Positions 17,922-26,507 of a stretch of 58,747 nt of DNA are shown here, in pieces. The translations under genes and the position numbers were made by a program. The stretch comes from Clostridiales bacterium. Lineage in GTDB: Bacteria > Bacillota > Clostridia > Oscillospirales > Oscillospiraceae. Every line of letters begins with the position of its first letter. The stretch's first letter is position 1. Where the stretch lies: NCBI GenBank assembly GCA_021201185.1, contig JAJQFJ010000044.1, positions 1-58,747 on the forward strand. Direction: 5' to 3'. The notes under the pieces were generated by a model. It made no database searches, was not told the origin of the DNA, and worked only from the letters and a program-made list of their open reading frames with translations.

Positions 17922-19595
17922 ATGGCACTGAAATCCGCCAACGTCACCCAGGGGGTGGACCGGGCGCCCAACCGCTCCCTGTTTGCTGCCCTGGGCTTCA
18001 CCAAGGAGGAGACGGACCGGCCCCTGGTGGGCATCGTCTGCTCCTATAACGAGATCGTCCCCGGCCACATGAACCTGGACAAGATCGCCGAGGCGGTCAA
18101 GGCCGGTGTCCGCATGGCCGGAGGCACCCCCATCGAGTTCCCTGCCATCGCCGTCTGCGACGGCATCGCCATGGGCCACATCGGGATGAAATACTCCCTG
18201 GTCACCCGGGACCTGATCGCCGACTCCACCGAGTGCATGGCCATCGCCCATCAGTTCGACGCCCTGGTGATGATCCCCAACTGCGACAAGAACGTCCCCG
18301 GCCTGCTCATGGCTGCCGCCCGGATCAACGTCCCCACCATCTTCGTCTCCGGCGGCCCCATGCTGGCAGGGAAGATGCGGGACGGTCGTCGCACCTGCCT
18401 GAGCCATATGTTTGAGGCGGTGGGGGAGTACCACGCCGGAAAGCTGGACGAGGAGGGCGTGGAGGAGTATATCGAAAATGCCTGCCCCTCCTGCGGCTCC
18501 TGCTCCGGGATGTACACCGCCAACTCCATGAACTGTCTCACCGAGGCTATCGGCATGGGCCTTCGGGGCAACGGCACCATTCCCGCCCCCTACTCCGCCC
18601 GGCTGCGGCTGGCAAAGCAGGCGGGGATGCAGGTGATGGAGCTGCTGCGGCAGAACATCCGCCCCCGGGACATTATGACCGCCGACGCCTTCCACAACGC
18701 CGAGACGGTGGACATGGCCTTGGGCTGCTCCACCAACACCATGCTCCACCTGCCCGCCATCGCCCATGAGTGCGGCATCGAGCTGGACCTGAATATGTCC
18801 AACGAGATCGCCGCCGTCACCCCCAACCTGTGCCACCTGGCCCCGGCGGGCTTCACCTATATGGAGGATCTGGAGCAGGCGGGCGGCGTGTACGCCGTCA
18901 TGAAGGAGCTGGCGGACGCAGGACTGTTGAAAACCGACCTCATCACCTGCACCGGCAAGACGGTGGGGGAGAATATCGCCAATGCGGTCAACCGCGACCC
19001 GGAGATCATCCGGCCCATCGATAATCCCTTCATGAAGACCGGCGGCATCTCCGTCCTCTTTGGCAACCTGGCCCCCGACGGCTGCGTGGTCAAGCAGGCG
19101 GCGGTGGCTCCGGAGATGATGCAACACAGCGGCCCCGCCCGTGTCTTTGACAGCGAGGAGGACGCCATTGCCGTCATCTACGCCGGAGGCATCAAGCCCG
19201 GCGACGTGGTGGTCATCCGCTACGAAGGGCCCAAGGGCGGTCCCGGCATGCGGGAAATGCTCAACCCCACCTCCGCCATCTGCGGCATGGGCCTGGGAGA
19301 GTCGGTGGCCCTCATCACCGACGGGCGCTTCTCCGGCGCCACACGGGGGGCCTCCATCGGTCATGTCTCCCCGGAGGCCGCTGCCGGCGGCATGATCGGT
19401 CTGGTGGAGGAGGGCGACATCATCTCCATCGACATCCCCGGTCATAAGATCTCTCTGGACGTGCCGGAGGACGTACTGGCTGCCCGGAAGGCCGCCTGGG
19501 TCTGCCCGGAGCCGAAGGTCAAGACCGGCTATCTGGCCCGGTATGCCAGCATGGTCACCTCGGCGGACAAGGGAGCCGTCCTCAAGGTCAACTGA
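17922..19595 (+). CDS. ilvD: Dihydroxy-acid dehydratase
   Basis: The 557-residue protein has the IlvD hallmarks [17 protein letters not shown] with cluster-ligand Cys, [18 protein letters not shown], and the C-terminal [21 protein letters not shown]. It uses an Fe-S cluster and Mg2+ to dehydrate dihydroxy acids to 2-keto acids, the precursors of valine, leucine and isoleucine. It starts 78 bp after ilvC behind the hairpin, with a TAAGGAGG ribosome site, and is the last gene of the T-box operon. Confidence 0.97.
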   Translation: MALKSANVTQGVDRAPNRSLFAALGFTKEETDRPLVGIVCSYNEIVPGHMNLDKIAEAVKAGVRMAGGTPIEFPAIAVCDGIAMGHIGMKYSLVTRDLIADSTECMAIAHQFDALVMIPNCDKNVPGLLMAAARINVPTIFVSGGPMLAGKMRDGRRTCLSHMFEAVGEYHAGKLDEEGVEEYIENACPSCGSCSGMYTANSMNCLTEAIGMGLRGNGTIPAPYSARLRLAKQAGMQVMELLRQNIRPRDIMTADAFHNAETVDMALGCSTNTMLHLPAIAHECGIELDLNMSNEIAAVTPNLCHLAPAGFTYMEDLEQAGGVYAVMKELADAGLLKTDLITCTGKTVGENIANAVNRDPEIIRPIDNPFMKTGGISVLFGNLAPDGCVVKQAAVAPEMMQHSGPARVFDSEEDAIAVIYAGGIKPGDVVVIRYEGPKGGPGMREMLNPTSAICGMGLGESVALITDGRFSGATRGASIGHVSPEAAAGGMIGLVEEGDIISIDIPGHKISLDVPEDVLAARKAAWVCPEPKVKTGYLARYASMVTSADKGAVLKVN

Positions 19596-19604
19596 TACAA
19601 AAAT

Positions 19605-19645
19605 GCGCGCCGTCATCCCGCTGAGGGGATGACGGCGCGCGCTTT
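19605..19645 (+). terminator. Terminator after ilvD
   Basis: A 15-bp perfect stem GCGCGCCGTCATCCC / GGGATGACGGCGCGC followed by GCTTTTG ends the ilv operon. Confidence 0.85.
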
Positions 19646-19665
19646 TGCAGATATGTTTGACGCAA

Positions 19666-19911
19666 TCACACGTTCAGATAGTACCGGAGCAGCTCCTGGA
19701 GCAGCTCGTCCCGATCCAGACGGCGAATCAGCGTTCTGGCGTTGTTGTAGTTGGTGATATAGGTGGGATCTTCTGACAGGATGTAGCCGACGATCTGGTT
19801 GATCGGGTTATAGCCCTTTTCCTCCAGAGAACGGTACACCTCGGTCAGGATCGCCCGGGTATTCCACTCCTCATCCTTATAAACATCAAAGCGCCGGGTG
19901 AAGTCAGACAT
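19666..19911 (-). CDS. ireB: IreB family regulatory protein
   Basis: The 81-residue protein starts [16 protein letters not shown] and contains [20 protein letters not shown], the diagnostic stretch of the IreB (UPF0297) family. In Enterococcus IreB is phosphorylated by the PASTA kinase IreK and affects cell-envelope stress and cephalosporin resistance. ATG 19911 is preferred over the GTG at 19920 because GGAGG lies 10 bp before the ATG. Its usual neighbours (alaS, ruvX) are absent; it sits alone between the ilv operon and the recombinase. Confidence 0.93.
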   Translation of the reverse strand: MSDFTRRFDVYKDEEWNTRAILTEVYRSLEEKGYNPINQIVGYILSEDPTYITNYNNARTLIRRLDRDELLQELLRYYLNV

Positions 19912-19964
19912 TCCGATCACACCTCCATCTGAATATTCCCGAATTTACTGCTGTTCACAAGTCT

Positions 19965-19993
19965 ATTTTACTCCAGAAAATGCCTTGTGTAAA
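19965..19993 (-). promoter_or_regulatory. Promoter of ireB
   Basis: On the minus strand TTTACA (19993-19988) and TAAAAT (19970-19965) have a 17-bp spacer. Confidence 0.65.
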
Positions 19994-20070
19994 GAGTTTT
20001 ACACGAAAAAATAGGCAGTTTTCGTCATTATGTGAACCAAACCGGGGCAAATTCCCGCCATGTGGCCAGG

Positions 20071-20108
20071 CTGACCCGCTGCCTTTGCCGGACAGCGGGC
20101 CGTTTTTT
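20071..20108 (+). terminator. Terminator-like hairpin reading towards the recombinase 3' end
   Basis: CCCGCTG (20075-20081) pairs with CAGCGGG (20093-20099), followed by CCGTTTTTT on the plus strand. No plus-strand gene directly feeds into it, so it may only block read-through from the left. Confidence 0.45.
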
Positions 20109-20109
20109 G

Positions 20110-22269
20110 TCAGGACTCCATGTGTCTGCCCAAAAAGCCGGACATGGTCTGTATCAGCTTACACTCCGTCTCTCCCAGGCCCTTGCCCCGTTCCCGACTG
20201 CCCAGCACCACGCAGCCCATCACGTCCCCCTCACTGAGAATGGGAGCGGCCAGGGCAGCGGTGAGGCCGCTGACGCCGTCCTCTGTCACGGCGATCTCCG
20301 GTTCCCCGTCGTGGTATTGATAGAGCTGCCGCCCCTCCATAATGCCCTCCAGAGCGGAGGAGACGCGGCGCTCGCTCAGCTCCCGGCGGGGCGCGCCGGA
20401 GACGGCAATGACGGTATCCCGGTCCGTGATGACGGTGGGACAGCCGGTGGTCTTGTGCAGCGTCTCGCAGATCTGCCCTGCCACCGTTTGCAGGTCGCCC
20501 ATCAGGGAGTATTTCTTGAAAATCACCTCGCCGTCCTTGTCGGTGTAGATTTCCAGGGGGTCGCCGTCACCGATAACATTGACACGGTAGACCTTGTCAG
20601 CGTGCTGTTTGGCACGCTGCACAAGGGTGACCTGGCGGTTTTCTGCCGTGTCCCGGTCAAAATTTACGGCGTCCTCCAACTGTCCCGCCCGGAGCAGGGC
20701 GTCGATGTCCGGCTGGAGCTGAATTTCCAGATGGTCTTCATATACCTTGATGCGGTCGATGAGCAGCTCCAGGTCGTTGCGTTCCAGATGCTCCTTTTCC
20801 AGAATGTCCCGAAAGACGTCTATAGCTGTTTTCGCCACCCGGTTGGCCCGGAGGATGGTGTTGCGCTTGTCAGAGAGCAGGTCGATTTGATGGTTCAGCC
20901 CTTCGATTTTTCGTTGCAGGTCGGTTTCCAGCTCATCATAGGTCTCCTCCAACAGCTGCTCCTGCTCCGGGTGCTTCATGATGTCCCGGATACGCTGGCG
21001 CTTGGTAGCCTTCAGCTCCTCGGTCAAATCGTCCAGCACCTGGGCCAGATGGTCGGCGGACTGTTCCGTTTCAGTCACGTCCTCCGTCTCCCGGTTCAGG
21101 TCGGCGTTCAACTGCTCCGGCATGGCGGCAGACTGCTCCATGAGCTGCCGGACATACAGTTTCAGCAGCTCGTCCAGCTTGTCCACCCGAATATGGTGGC
21201 TGGTGCATCCTGCTGTGCCACGGCGATGATAGGTGCCGCAGGTGTAGGCGGCTTTCAAGTCCTTGCGGCTCATGGCAAACATGGGACTGCCACAGTCGCC
21301 GCACTCCAGAAAGCCGGAATACACGTTGTCGTTGATCTTCACGCCCCGGTAGTTGTTCCGGCTGCGCTTCTCCCGGAGGGCGCGGGTGGTGGCAAAGGTG
21401 CGGTAGTCGATGATAGCCTGATGGTGGTTCTCGATGACGATCTGCTCCCCGTCGTCCCGGCGGACGTCTTTGCCGTTGATTTTCGTCCGGGTGTACTTGC
21501 CCTGGCGCAGAGTGCCGATGTAAAAATCGTTGTCCAGTATCCCCTGCACCGTCACAATGGCCCAGGCCGACTTGGTTTTGCGCTTGTACGCTTCTCCCTG
21601 GGCCTCCTTCCGCATCTGCTCTGACATACGGGGGGTGGGGATGCCCTCATCCGTGAGATGGTTGGCGATCTTCTTATAACCCCAGCCCGCATTGTTATAG
21701 AGGTCAAAGATTCGGCGCACAATGTCGGCCTCTGTGGGGACAATCTCGAACTCCCTGCGCTTGTTGATGATATAACCGTAGGGAGCGGCGCAGAGCCATT
21801 GACCGTCTGCCTGCCGGCGCTTGATGACATTGCGCACCTTCTTGCTGGTGTCCGTCACCGGCATCTCGTTGATGAGGAATTGAAACTGTATTTTCAACCA
21901 GTCGTCGTTTTTGGGGAAATCGACGCTGTCCCCGATGGAGATAATGCGCACCCCTGCGTCCCGCAAGTCCTCCAGCTCTACCAGTCCCCGGCTGTTACGG
22001 CGGGAAAATCGGGAGAAATCCTTGACCACCAGAATGTCATACCTGTGGCTCATCAGCCCCCGGCGCATGGCTTGGTATCCCTCTCGCTGCTCGAAGGTGT
22101 AGCCGGAGCGGTCACGGTCTTCAAAAAAAGTGAGCGAGCTGCCCGGAAACTGGTGTGTGACGAAGTCCTGGATAATAGCCTTCTGGTTTTCGATGGATAT
22201 GTTGTCCCGGTCAAGCTCGTCGTCTACGGAGATGCGGGCGTAGCCTGCAATGTCGAATGTTTCGGTCAT
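20110..22269 (-). CDS. Large serine recombinase fused in frame to SpoVT C-terminal region
   Basis: The 719-residue protein starts at ATG 22269 (GAGGAGG site). Residues 1-150 are a serine resolvase domain with the nucleophile in YARISVDDE (Ser14) and VVKDFSRFSRR. A Recombinase domain follows (about 165-285), then a zinc ribbon (CGDCGSPMF and later CGTYHRRGTAGC) and a coiled coil (about 400-510): a TndX/TnpX-type large serine recombinase. From about residue 567 (nucleotides 20110-20571) it changes to the last part of the SpoVT AbrB domain (GDPLEIYTDKDGEVIFKKYS) and the whole SpoVT GAF-like sensor domain ending GFLGRHMES, which continues to the normal SpoVT end. The natural reading is integration into spoVT with the recombinase reading into the distal half. 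No N-terminal SpoVT half was found in the window. Confidence 0.9.
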   Translation of the reverse strand: MTETFDIAGYARISVDDELDRDNISIENQKAIIQDFVTHQFPGSSLTFFEDRDRSGYTFEQREGYQAMRRGLMSHRYDILVVKDFSRFSRRNSRGLVELEDLRDAGVRIISIGDSVDFPKNDDWLKIQFQFLINEMPVTDTSKKVRNVIKRRQADGQWLCAAPYGYIINKRREFEIVPTEADIVRRIFDLYNNAGWGYKKIANHLTDEGIPTPRMSEQMRKEAQGEAYKRKTKSAWAIVTVQGILDNDFYIGTLRQGKYTRTKINGKDVRRDDGEQIVIENHHQAIIDYRTFATTRALREKRSRNNYRGVKINDNVYSGFLECGDCGSPMFAMSRKDLKAAYTCGTYHRRGTAGCTSHHIRVDKLDELLKLYVRQLMEQSAAMPEQLNADLNRETEDVTETEQSADHLAQVLDDLTEELKATKRQRIRDIMKHPEQEQLLEETYDELETDLQRKIEGLNHQIDLLSDKRNTILRANRVAKTAIDVFRDILEKEHLERNDLELLIDRIKVYEDHLEIQLQPDIDALLRAGQLEDAVNFDRDTAENRQVTLVQRAKQHADKVYRVNVIGDGDPLEIYTDKDGEVIFKKYSLMGDLQTVAGQICETLHKTTGCPTVITDRDTVIAVSGAPRRELSERRVSSALEGIMEGRQLYQYHDGEPEIAVTEDGVSGLTAALAAPILSEGDVMGCVVLGSRERGKGLGETECKLIQTMSGFLGRHMES

Positions 22270-22392
22270 GCTGTCCTCCTCGCCTCTTGTCTGATATTCA
22301 CTTTCTTTATGTAGATAACATTGTATATTGCTTTTCGGTGAATTGCAACCCCTAAAATGGCGGGGAGGGAAATTTCCCCTCCCCGCCAACAG

Positions 22393-22656
22393 TCAACGTT
22401 CCACCGTTGCGGCCCGCTGCCGCTTCTCCCGTTGTACGTCCAGCTCCGCCACCCGCTTTTTGTTGTAAGCGAGCAGCGCCAGTGTGCTCTCATAGAGGTC
22501 ACGGCTGCCGGACTGGTAGACCGCCACCAGATATTTTTCCTCCTTGTACTTCGCATAGAGTTCCCTGAGCTGTGCCTGAATCTGCGGATCGTTTTTCTCC
22601 CCATTCGTCAGCCAGACATCGACCAGTTTTTTATCATCTCGTACATTTATCTCCAA
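22393..22656 (-). CDS. Small conserved protein of integrative elements, function unknown
   Basis: The 87-residue protein (TTG start, LEINVRDDKKLVDVWLTN) is a charged, soluble protein with the segment YLVAVYQSGSRDLYESTLALLAYNK. I recall this type from conjugative transposons and mobilisable elements of gut Firmicutes, always as an uncharacterised accessory gene. No ribosome site is obvious and its start overlaps the primase remnant by 10 bp, so it was probably translated from the intact upstream gene. Function is unknown. Confidence 0.55.
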   Translation of the reverse strand: MEINVRDDKKLVDVWLTNGEKNDPQIQAQLRELYAKYKEEKYLVAVYQSGSRDLYESTLALLAYNKKRVAELDVQREKRQRAATVER

Positions 22657-22811
22657 ATGTTATCACGACTCCTCTCTGTTACCGTTATTTTCCTCGAATT
22701 GTAATTTTTTATTCTGATTGGGCACATTCCGTTTCGGTTCACCCGTATTCCATAAACCTCCGCAGCCTGCCGGGCGGTCACAGACTGCTTGACTGCTTCA
22801 AACACGTTCAT
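22647..22811 (-). pseudogene. Truncated CHC2-type DNA primase remnant
   Basis: ATG 22811 with an AAAGGAGG site opens MNVFEAVKQSVTARQAAEVYGIRV, the N-terminus of element-borne primases that continue into a CHC2 zinc finger. The match ends at NGMCP, exactly where the zinc finger should begin; what follows is unrelated and stops at 22647. An internal deletion near 22730 is the simplest explanation. Confidence 0.6.
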
Positions 22812-22903
22812 ACCTGTAAAGCCTCCTTTCCCGGTATGTACGTCGGCATTTTGGCAACAAAAAAGACACCTGACCTTTATCAGATGCCTCGCCGGTAATA
22901 GCA

Positions 22904-22941
22904 GGAAGCCCAAGCGCTCGTTGCTGAGTGCCTGGGCTTCC
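22904..22941. terminator. Stable hairpin of unknown role
   Basis: GGAAGCCCA and TGGGCTTCC with further GCGCTC/GAGTGC pairing make a long stem between remnant genes. No strong T-run follows on either strand, so it may be a relic terminator. Confidence 0.45.
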
Positions 22942-22974
22942 GGGCTGTTGCCATGTATTCTATTTTATATCATG

Positions 22975-23280
22975 TCAATCTGCGCTGTTTTTATATTTGC
23001 TGTAGTTGACTTCAATCTGCTTCTGCAAAATCCGAAATGCCAATTCCATCTGCGGACTGACCCACCTGTTTTTGTGGAACACGCACACCCCCGGATACGA
23101 TTTATCATCCAACTCCGTCCTTAATCGAAGCAGGGAACCGCTTTTCAATTCTTCCTCCACAGAAAACTGGGGGACATAGGCAATCCCCAGATTGTTCATA
23201 ACACTTCTTTTGACCGCTTCGATGCTTTGCAGCTTCATGTCGGGGTTCAACACGATGTCCTTTCGATCGAAATAAGCGGC
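22975..23280 (-). pseudogene. C-terminal fragment of a LysR-type regulator
   Basis: The frame reading KDIVLNPDMKLQSIEAVKRS to NNLGIAYVPQFSVEEEL and VFHKNRWVSPQMELAFRI is the distal part of a LysR effector domain. It has no helix-turn-helix part: upstream the frame changes and joins an unrelated stretch (23281-23431). It is a decayed gene fragment within the element debris. Confidence 0.65.
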
Positions 23281-23431
23281 AATTCCTTTCTGGGATATAT
23301 TTTATGAAGGGTGCTTTTCGACAGTCCCGAAAACACGTCATGCTCATCAATATATTCGATTCCCTCCGTGAGCGACATTTTCCGTCGGGTGAACCGAACG
23401 TGCATCCCGGCATACAGCCCGGTCTGGGGAT
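23281..23431 (-). other. Unrecognised coding remnant containing one copy of the 50-bp inverted homology
   Basis: A minus-strand frame reads YAGMHVRFTRRKMSLTEGIE to DVFSGLSKSTLHKIYP and then stops. It looks protein-coding but I do not recognise the family. Its distal part, 23292-23342, resembles 33790-33840 in opposite orientation. Confidence 0.35.
23292..23342 (-). repeat. 50-bp imperfect inverted homology, left copy
   Basis: Read on the minus strand it matches 33790-33840 on the plus strand at about 43 of 50 positions with one gap, including the shared block CTGTCGAAAAG and the 15-base block ACCCTTCATAAAATA. Confidence 0.65.
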
Positions 23432-23530
23432 TTATCCTGTAAGCGCCGCCCGGTCGCGCATGGACGTATGGGGCCGGGCCCCTGAGACGCGGTGGGGCAG
23501 GTCGATGACGCCCTGATCGTCCTTTCTCAC
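23432..23530 (-). pseudogene. Truncated YolD-like gene
   Basis: GTG 23530 overlaps the polymerase stop and opens RKDDQGVIDLPHRVSGARPH followed by TSMRDRAALTG and a stop, 32 residues in all. Mobile-element YolD-like proteins have this N-terminus and continue well past RDRAAQFSPFAALTG; here the middle of that motif is missing and the frame ends. YolD-like genes normally follow Y-family polymerase genes, as here. Confidence 0.65.
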
Positions 23531-25035
23531 GCCTTATGTCCTCCGATCTGCGCGTTGCGGTCTTTGCCGGTGGCTCCTTCCTCCAGATTCATCCCCTTCA
23601 ACAGGGCGTTCTTTCCGAACTTCTTTTGAATTTCCAGAACCGCCTTCTGTCTGCGCTTCTCCCTGTCCTGCTCTGCCTGTTCCTTTTCACGCTGCTCTTC
23701 CAGGGCAGCATAATCGGAGAACAGGTCCATCTGGTCCGGCTCCGATGGCCTGGCCATGTTCTCACTGACCACGTGGTTTGCCACCACATACATCCGCCGT
23801 ACCAGCAGATTCCGGTCAACGATGCGGTCAAACAGCTCCATAGCGGCGTCAGTGATCAGCAGGGTGGAGGCCGTCTGCCGTCCCAAGTTGATGGAGCCGT
23901 GGGCCTGCCTGGGCACCTTCCTGCCGTAGTGGTCGGTGGTGACTTCGCCCCTGTAGGCCCTCTGCCTCTCCGCGTCGGTCAGATTTTCAATGTCATAGCC
24001 GATGGTCAGCACGATCTGGTCGGCCACCAGTCCCTTGTCCACCAGGTCGAGGGAGAGGGCGTCCGCCATCTCCCGGACGACCAGCCGGGCCTTGTCAAAT
24101 TCATAGGGGGATTGCAGCACCTGCCCGGAGCTGATGCTGTTGTTCTCCGGTTCGTACGCCTTAATGTCGGAGATACGGCACGGCTCCCAGCCCCAGGCGT
24201 GGTCGATGAGCAGCTCGGCGTTGACGCCGAACTCCTTGTAAAGCCGGTTCTCCCCATAATTGGTCAAGCTGAACCGCGCAATGTCACCCATCGTATGCAG
24301 CCCCAGCTTTTCCAAACGCTTTGCATAGCCACGGCCCACCCGCCAGAAGTCGGTGATGGGCTGGTGTGCCCAGAGCTGCCGCCGGTAGCTTCTCTCGTCC
24401 AACTCCGCAATGCGAACGCCGTCCCTGTCGGCAGGGATGTGCTTTGCCACGATGTCCATGGCGATCTTGCAGAGATAGAGGTTGGCTCCGATGCCCGCTG
24501 TGGCCGTGATTCCGGTCTCCTTCAAGACCTCCCGGATCATCTTCATGGCCAGCTCATGGGGCGTGAGATGATAGGTCCGCAAGTAGTTGGTCACATCCAT
24601 GAACACCTCGTCGATGCTGTACACATGGATGTCCTCCGGGGCGACGAATCGGAGATAGACCTGGTAAATCTCCGTGCTGCGCTGGATATAATGTGCCATC
24701 TGGGGTGTGGCCACAATATAGTCCAAGGACAGAGACGGGTCGGCGTTCAGCTCGTTGATGTCGCTGGAGGAGCCGGTAAAGGCGTGCCCCGGCGCCCGAC
24801 GCTGGCGCTCCCGGTTGACCTCCTTCACCCGCTGGACAACCTCAAACAGTCTTGCCCGTCCGGGAATACCAAAGGATTTCAGAGAGGGTGAAACCGCAAG
24901 GCAGATGGTCTTCTCCGTGCGGCTCTGGTCGGCCACCACCAGATTGGTGGTCAGCGGGTCGAGCCCACGCTCTGCGCACTCCACCGAGGCATAAAAGGAT
25001 TTCAGGTCGATAGCGATATAGCAACGGTCTGACAA
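23527..25035 (-). CDS. Y-family (UmuC/DinB-like) DNA polymerase of a mobile element
   Basis: The 502-residue protein starts YIAIDLKSFYASVECAERGL, the first catalytic motif of Y-family polymerases, with the second in VYSIDEVFMDVTNY (SIDE) and the GIGANLYLCKIA palm segment, followed by little-finger and C-terminal tail regions. Such polymerases copy damaged DNA. The TTG at 25035 is preferred over the GTG at 25044 because the AAGGAGG site directly abuts the GTG. The pairing with a YolD-like gene is typical of integrative elements. The gene looks intact while its neighbours are broken. Confidence 0.88.
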   Translation of the reverse strand: MSDRCYIAIDLKSFYASVECAERGLDPLTTNLVVADQSRTEKTICLAVSPSLKSFGIPGRARLFEVVQRVKEVNRERQRRAPGHAFTGSSSDINELNADPSLSLDYIVATPQMAHYIQRSTEIYQVYLRFVAPEDIHVYSIDEVFMDVTNYLRTYHLTPHELAMKMIREVLKETGITATAGIGANLYLCKIAMDIVAKHIPADRDGVRIAELDERSYRRQLWAHQPITDFWRVGRGYAKRLEKLGLHTMGDIARFSLTNYGENRLYKEFGVNAELLIDHAWGWEPCRISDIKAYEPENNSISSGQVLQSPYEFDKARLVVREMADALSLDLVDKGLVADQIVLTIGYDIENLTDAERQRAYRGEVTTDHYGRKVPRQAHGSINLGRQTASTLLITDAAMELFDRIVDRNLLVRRMYVVANHVVSENMARPSEPDQMDLFSDYAALEEQREKEQAEQDREKRRQKAVLEIQKKFGKNALLKGMNLEEGATGKDRNAQIGGHKA

Positions 25036-25310
25036 GCGGCTCACCTCCTTCTGGTCCTGTTTTGTGTTTCAGGCTGTTTTCCGCTCCTATTACGATGAGG
25101 GCGGCGACCGGCACAATGTAAATGGCAATAGAAGGGAGAAAGGCCCGGAGGGCGATGCTCCTTATCGTTTGCCTGTTTTTCACCTGAGTATAGTATAACA
25201 CATGTGGCGGTGATTTGGCGGCCCGGATTTGATTTTTCCCGGCAGAAACAGACGGGCTTTGTAAACCGGCTAAAACCGGACGCCCTGATGGGTATCGAAG
25301 GCTTCCGCAG

Positions 25311-25466
25311 CCTGGACGCGGCATTGAGACCATCGCCAGCAAATCCGGGGCGTTCAAAAAAACCAGGCGGGACAAAGGTGGAAAAATGGCCCCGAAGGAG
25401 AAAAAGAAACTCTCCGACGAGGGAAAAGAATACAAGTCCATGCAGAGCAGATACAGGAGAAGCTGA
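25311..25466 (+). pseudogene. Unrecognised coding fragment
   Basis: A plus-strand frame reads GIETIASKSGAFKKTRRDKG and then MAPKEKKKLSDEGKEYKSMQ before a stop at 25464. The lysine-rich, helix-forming composition looks like the tail of a real element protein, but I cannot name the family and no start with a ribosome site is present. Confidence 0.25.
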
Positions 25467-25727
25467 TTAAGTTTGCTACTCGCATACCTCTGAGGTGAGC
25501 TTTGTCAAGGGTAATTTAGGCACTCCGCAACCCACTGACCACAGCAGCCTCAATATCTGAGCCGGAGCTTTGCACAGGTGAAGGTGTCTGACAGAACTGG
25601 GATACGCTCCGAGGTGATATGCCTGTCGTTCATCGCATGGATGAGAGACGTAACATTGCGAAATAAAACTGCGTTTGTTCGCAAATGCCCAATTGAGATA
25701 CGCAGCGGGAATCCTTTCCCCGCCGTA
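25467..25727. other. Gap without a recognised gene
   Basis: No convincing coding frame or RNA gene is seen. It is the junction between element debris and the first LytTR module; base composition is more AT-rich than the surroundings. Confidence 0.4.
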
Positions 25728-25756
25728 TTGACAAACACCCATCCAAATGTTACGAT
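25728..25756 (+). promoter_or_regulatory. Promoter of the first LytTR/GHKL operon
   Basis: TTGACA at 25728-25733 and TACGAT at 25751-25756 with a 17-bp spacer, 43 bp before the regulator start. Confidence 0.65.
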
Positions 25757-25799
25757 ATGACAAAATACCGCAAAAAGCGGAGAGGAAGAAGGGAGTATT

Positions 25800-26507
25800 A
25801 TGCTGCAAATTGCCATTGTAGAGGACGACGCGGAGGACAGCCAGCGCCTGGCCGGATTTTTAAAGCGCTATGAAAAGGAGCGGCAGCAGCAGATTCGTTT
25901 CTCCCTCTTTACAGACGGCCTGTCTTTCATCAGCGATTATACGCCTTCCTATGACATCATCCTGATGGACATTGCCATGCCCAACATGGACGGGATGCAG
26001 GCGGCCCACCGTCTCCGGGAGCTGGACGACACGGTCTGTCTCATCTTTATCACGAATATGCCCCAATACGCCATTGCTGGCTATGAGGTCAACGCCCTGG
26101 ACTTCCTGCTCAAGCCGGTGGAATACCTCCGTTTTGCGGCAAAGCTGGACAAGGCAATCCAGAACCGCAGCCTGAAATCAGACCGTGTTCTGGTATTCCA
26201 AACGGGCAGCGATTATATACGGGTCAATCTCTCTGCGATCTGCTATATCAGAAGTGAAAAGCACTATGCGTTTCTCGTTACCCAGGAGGCGGAGCATCGG
26301 GTGCGGGAATCTATGAAGGAGCTGGAGAAGATGCTCCCCGGAGAGCGGTTCGTCCGCTGTGACAACTCCTACATCGTCAACCTGGCCTATGTCAAGCGCA
26401 TCAACCGGGACAGCGCACAGGTGGGTTCCTATACGGTGCCCATCAGCAGGCCCCGCAGGAAGGAACTGGTCAACGCCTTCACCCGTTATCTGGGGGAGCT
26501 GAAATGA
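25800..26507 (+). CDS. LytTR-family response regulator (module 1)
   Basis: The 235-residue protein has a CheY receiver (residues 1-120) with acidic pocket Glu-Asp-Asp (8-10), phosphoacceptor Asp57 in ILMDIAMPNMDG, Thr in FITN and Lys in LLKPVEY. A LytTR DNA-binding domain follows (about 130-232) with IRSEKHY, ERFVRCDNSYIVNLAYV and SRPRRKELVNAF. This is the AgrA/VirR class. It overlaps the histidine kinase by four bases (ATGA). No AgrB or AgrD gene is nearby. Its likely targets are the GH3-esterase genes downstream, which carry a candidate direct-repeat operator. Confidence 0.93.
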   Translation: MLQIAIVEDDAEDSQRLAGFLKRYEKERQQQIRFSLFTDGLSFISDYTPSYDIILMDIAMPNMDGMQAAHRLRELDDTVCLIFITNMPQYAIAGYEVNALDFLLKPVEYLRFAAKLDKAIQNRSLKSDRVLVFQTGSDYIRVNLSAICYIRSEKHYAFLVTQEAEHRVRESMKELEKMLPGERFVRCDNSYIVNLAYVKRINRDSAQVGSYTVPISRPRRKELVNAFTRYLGELK

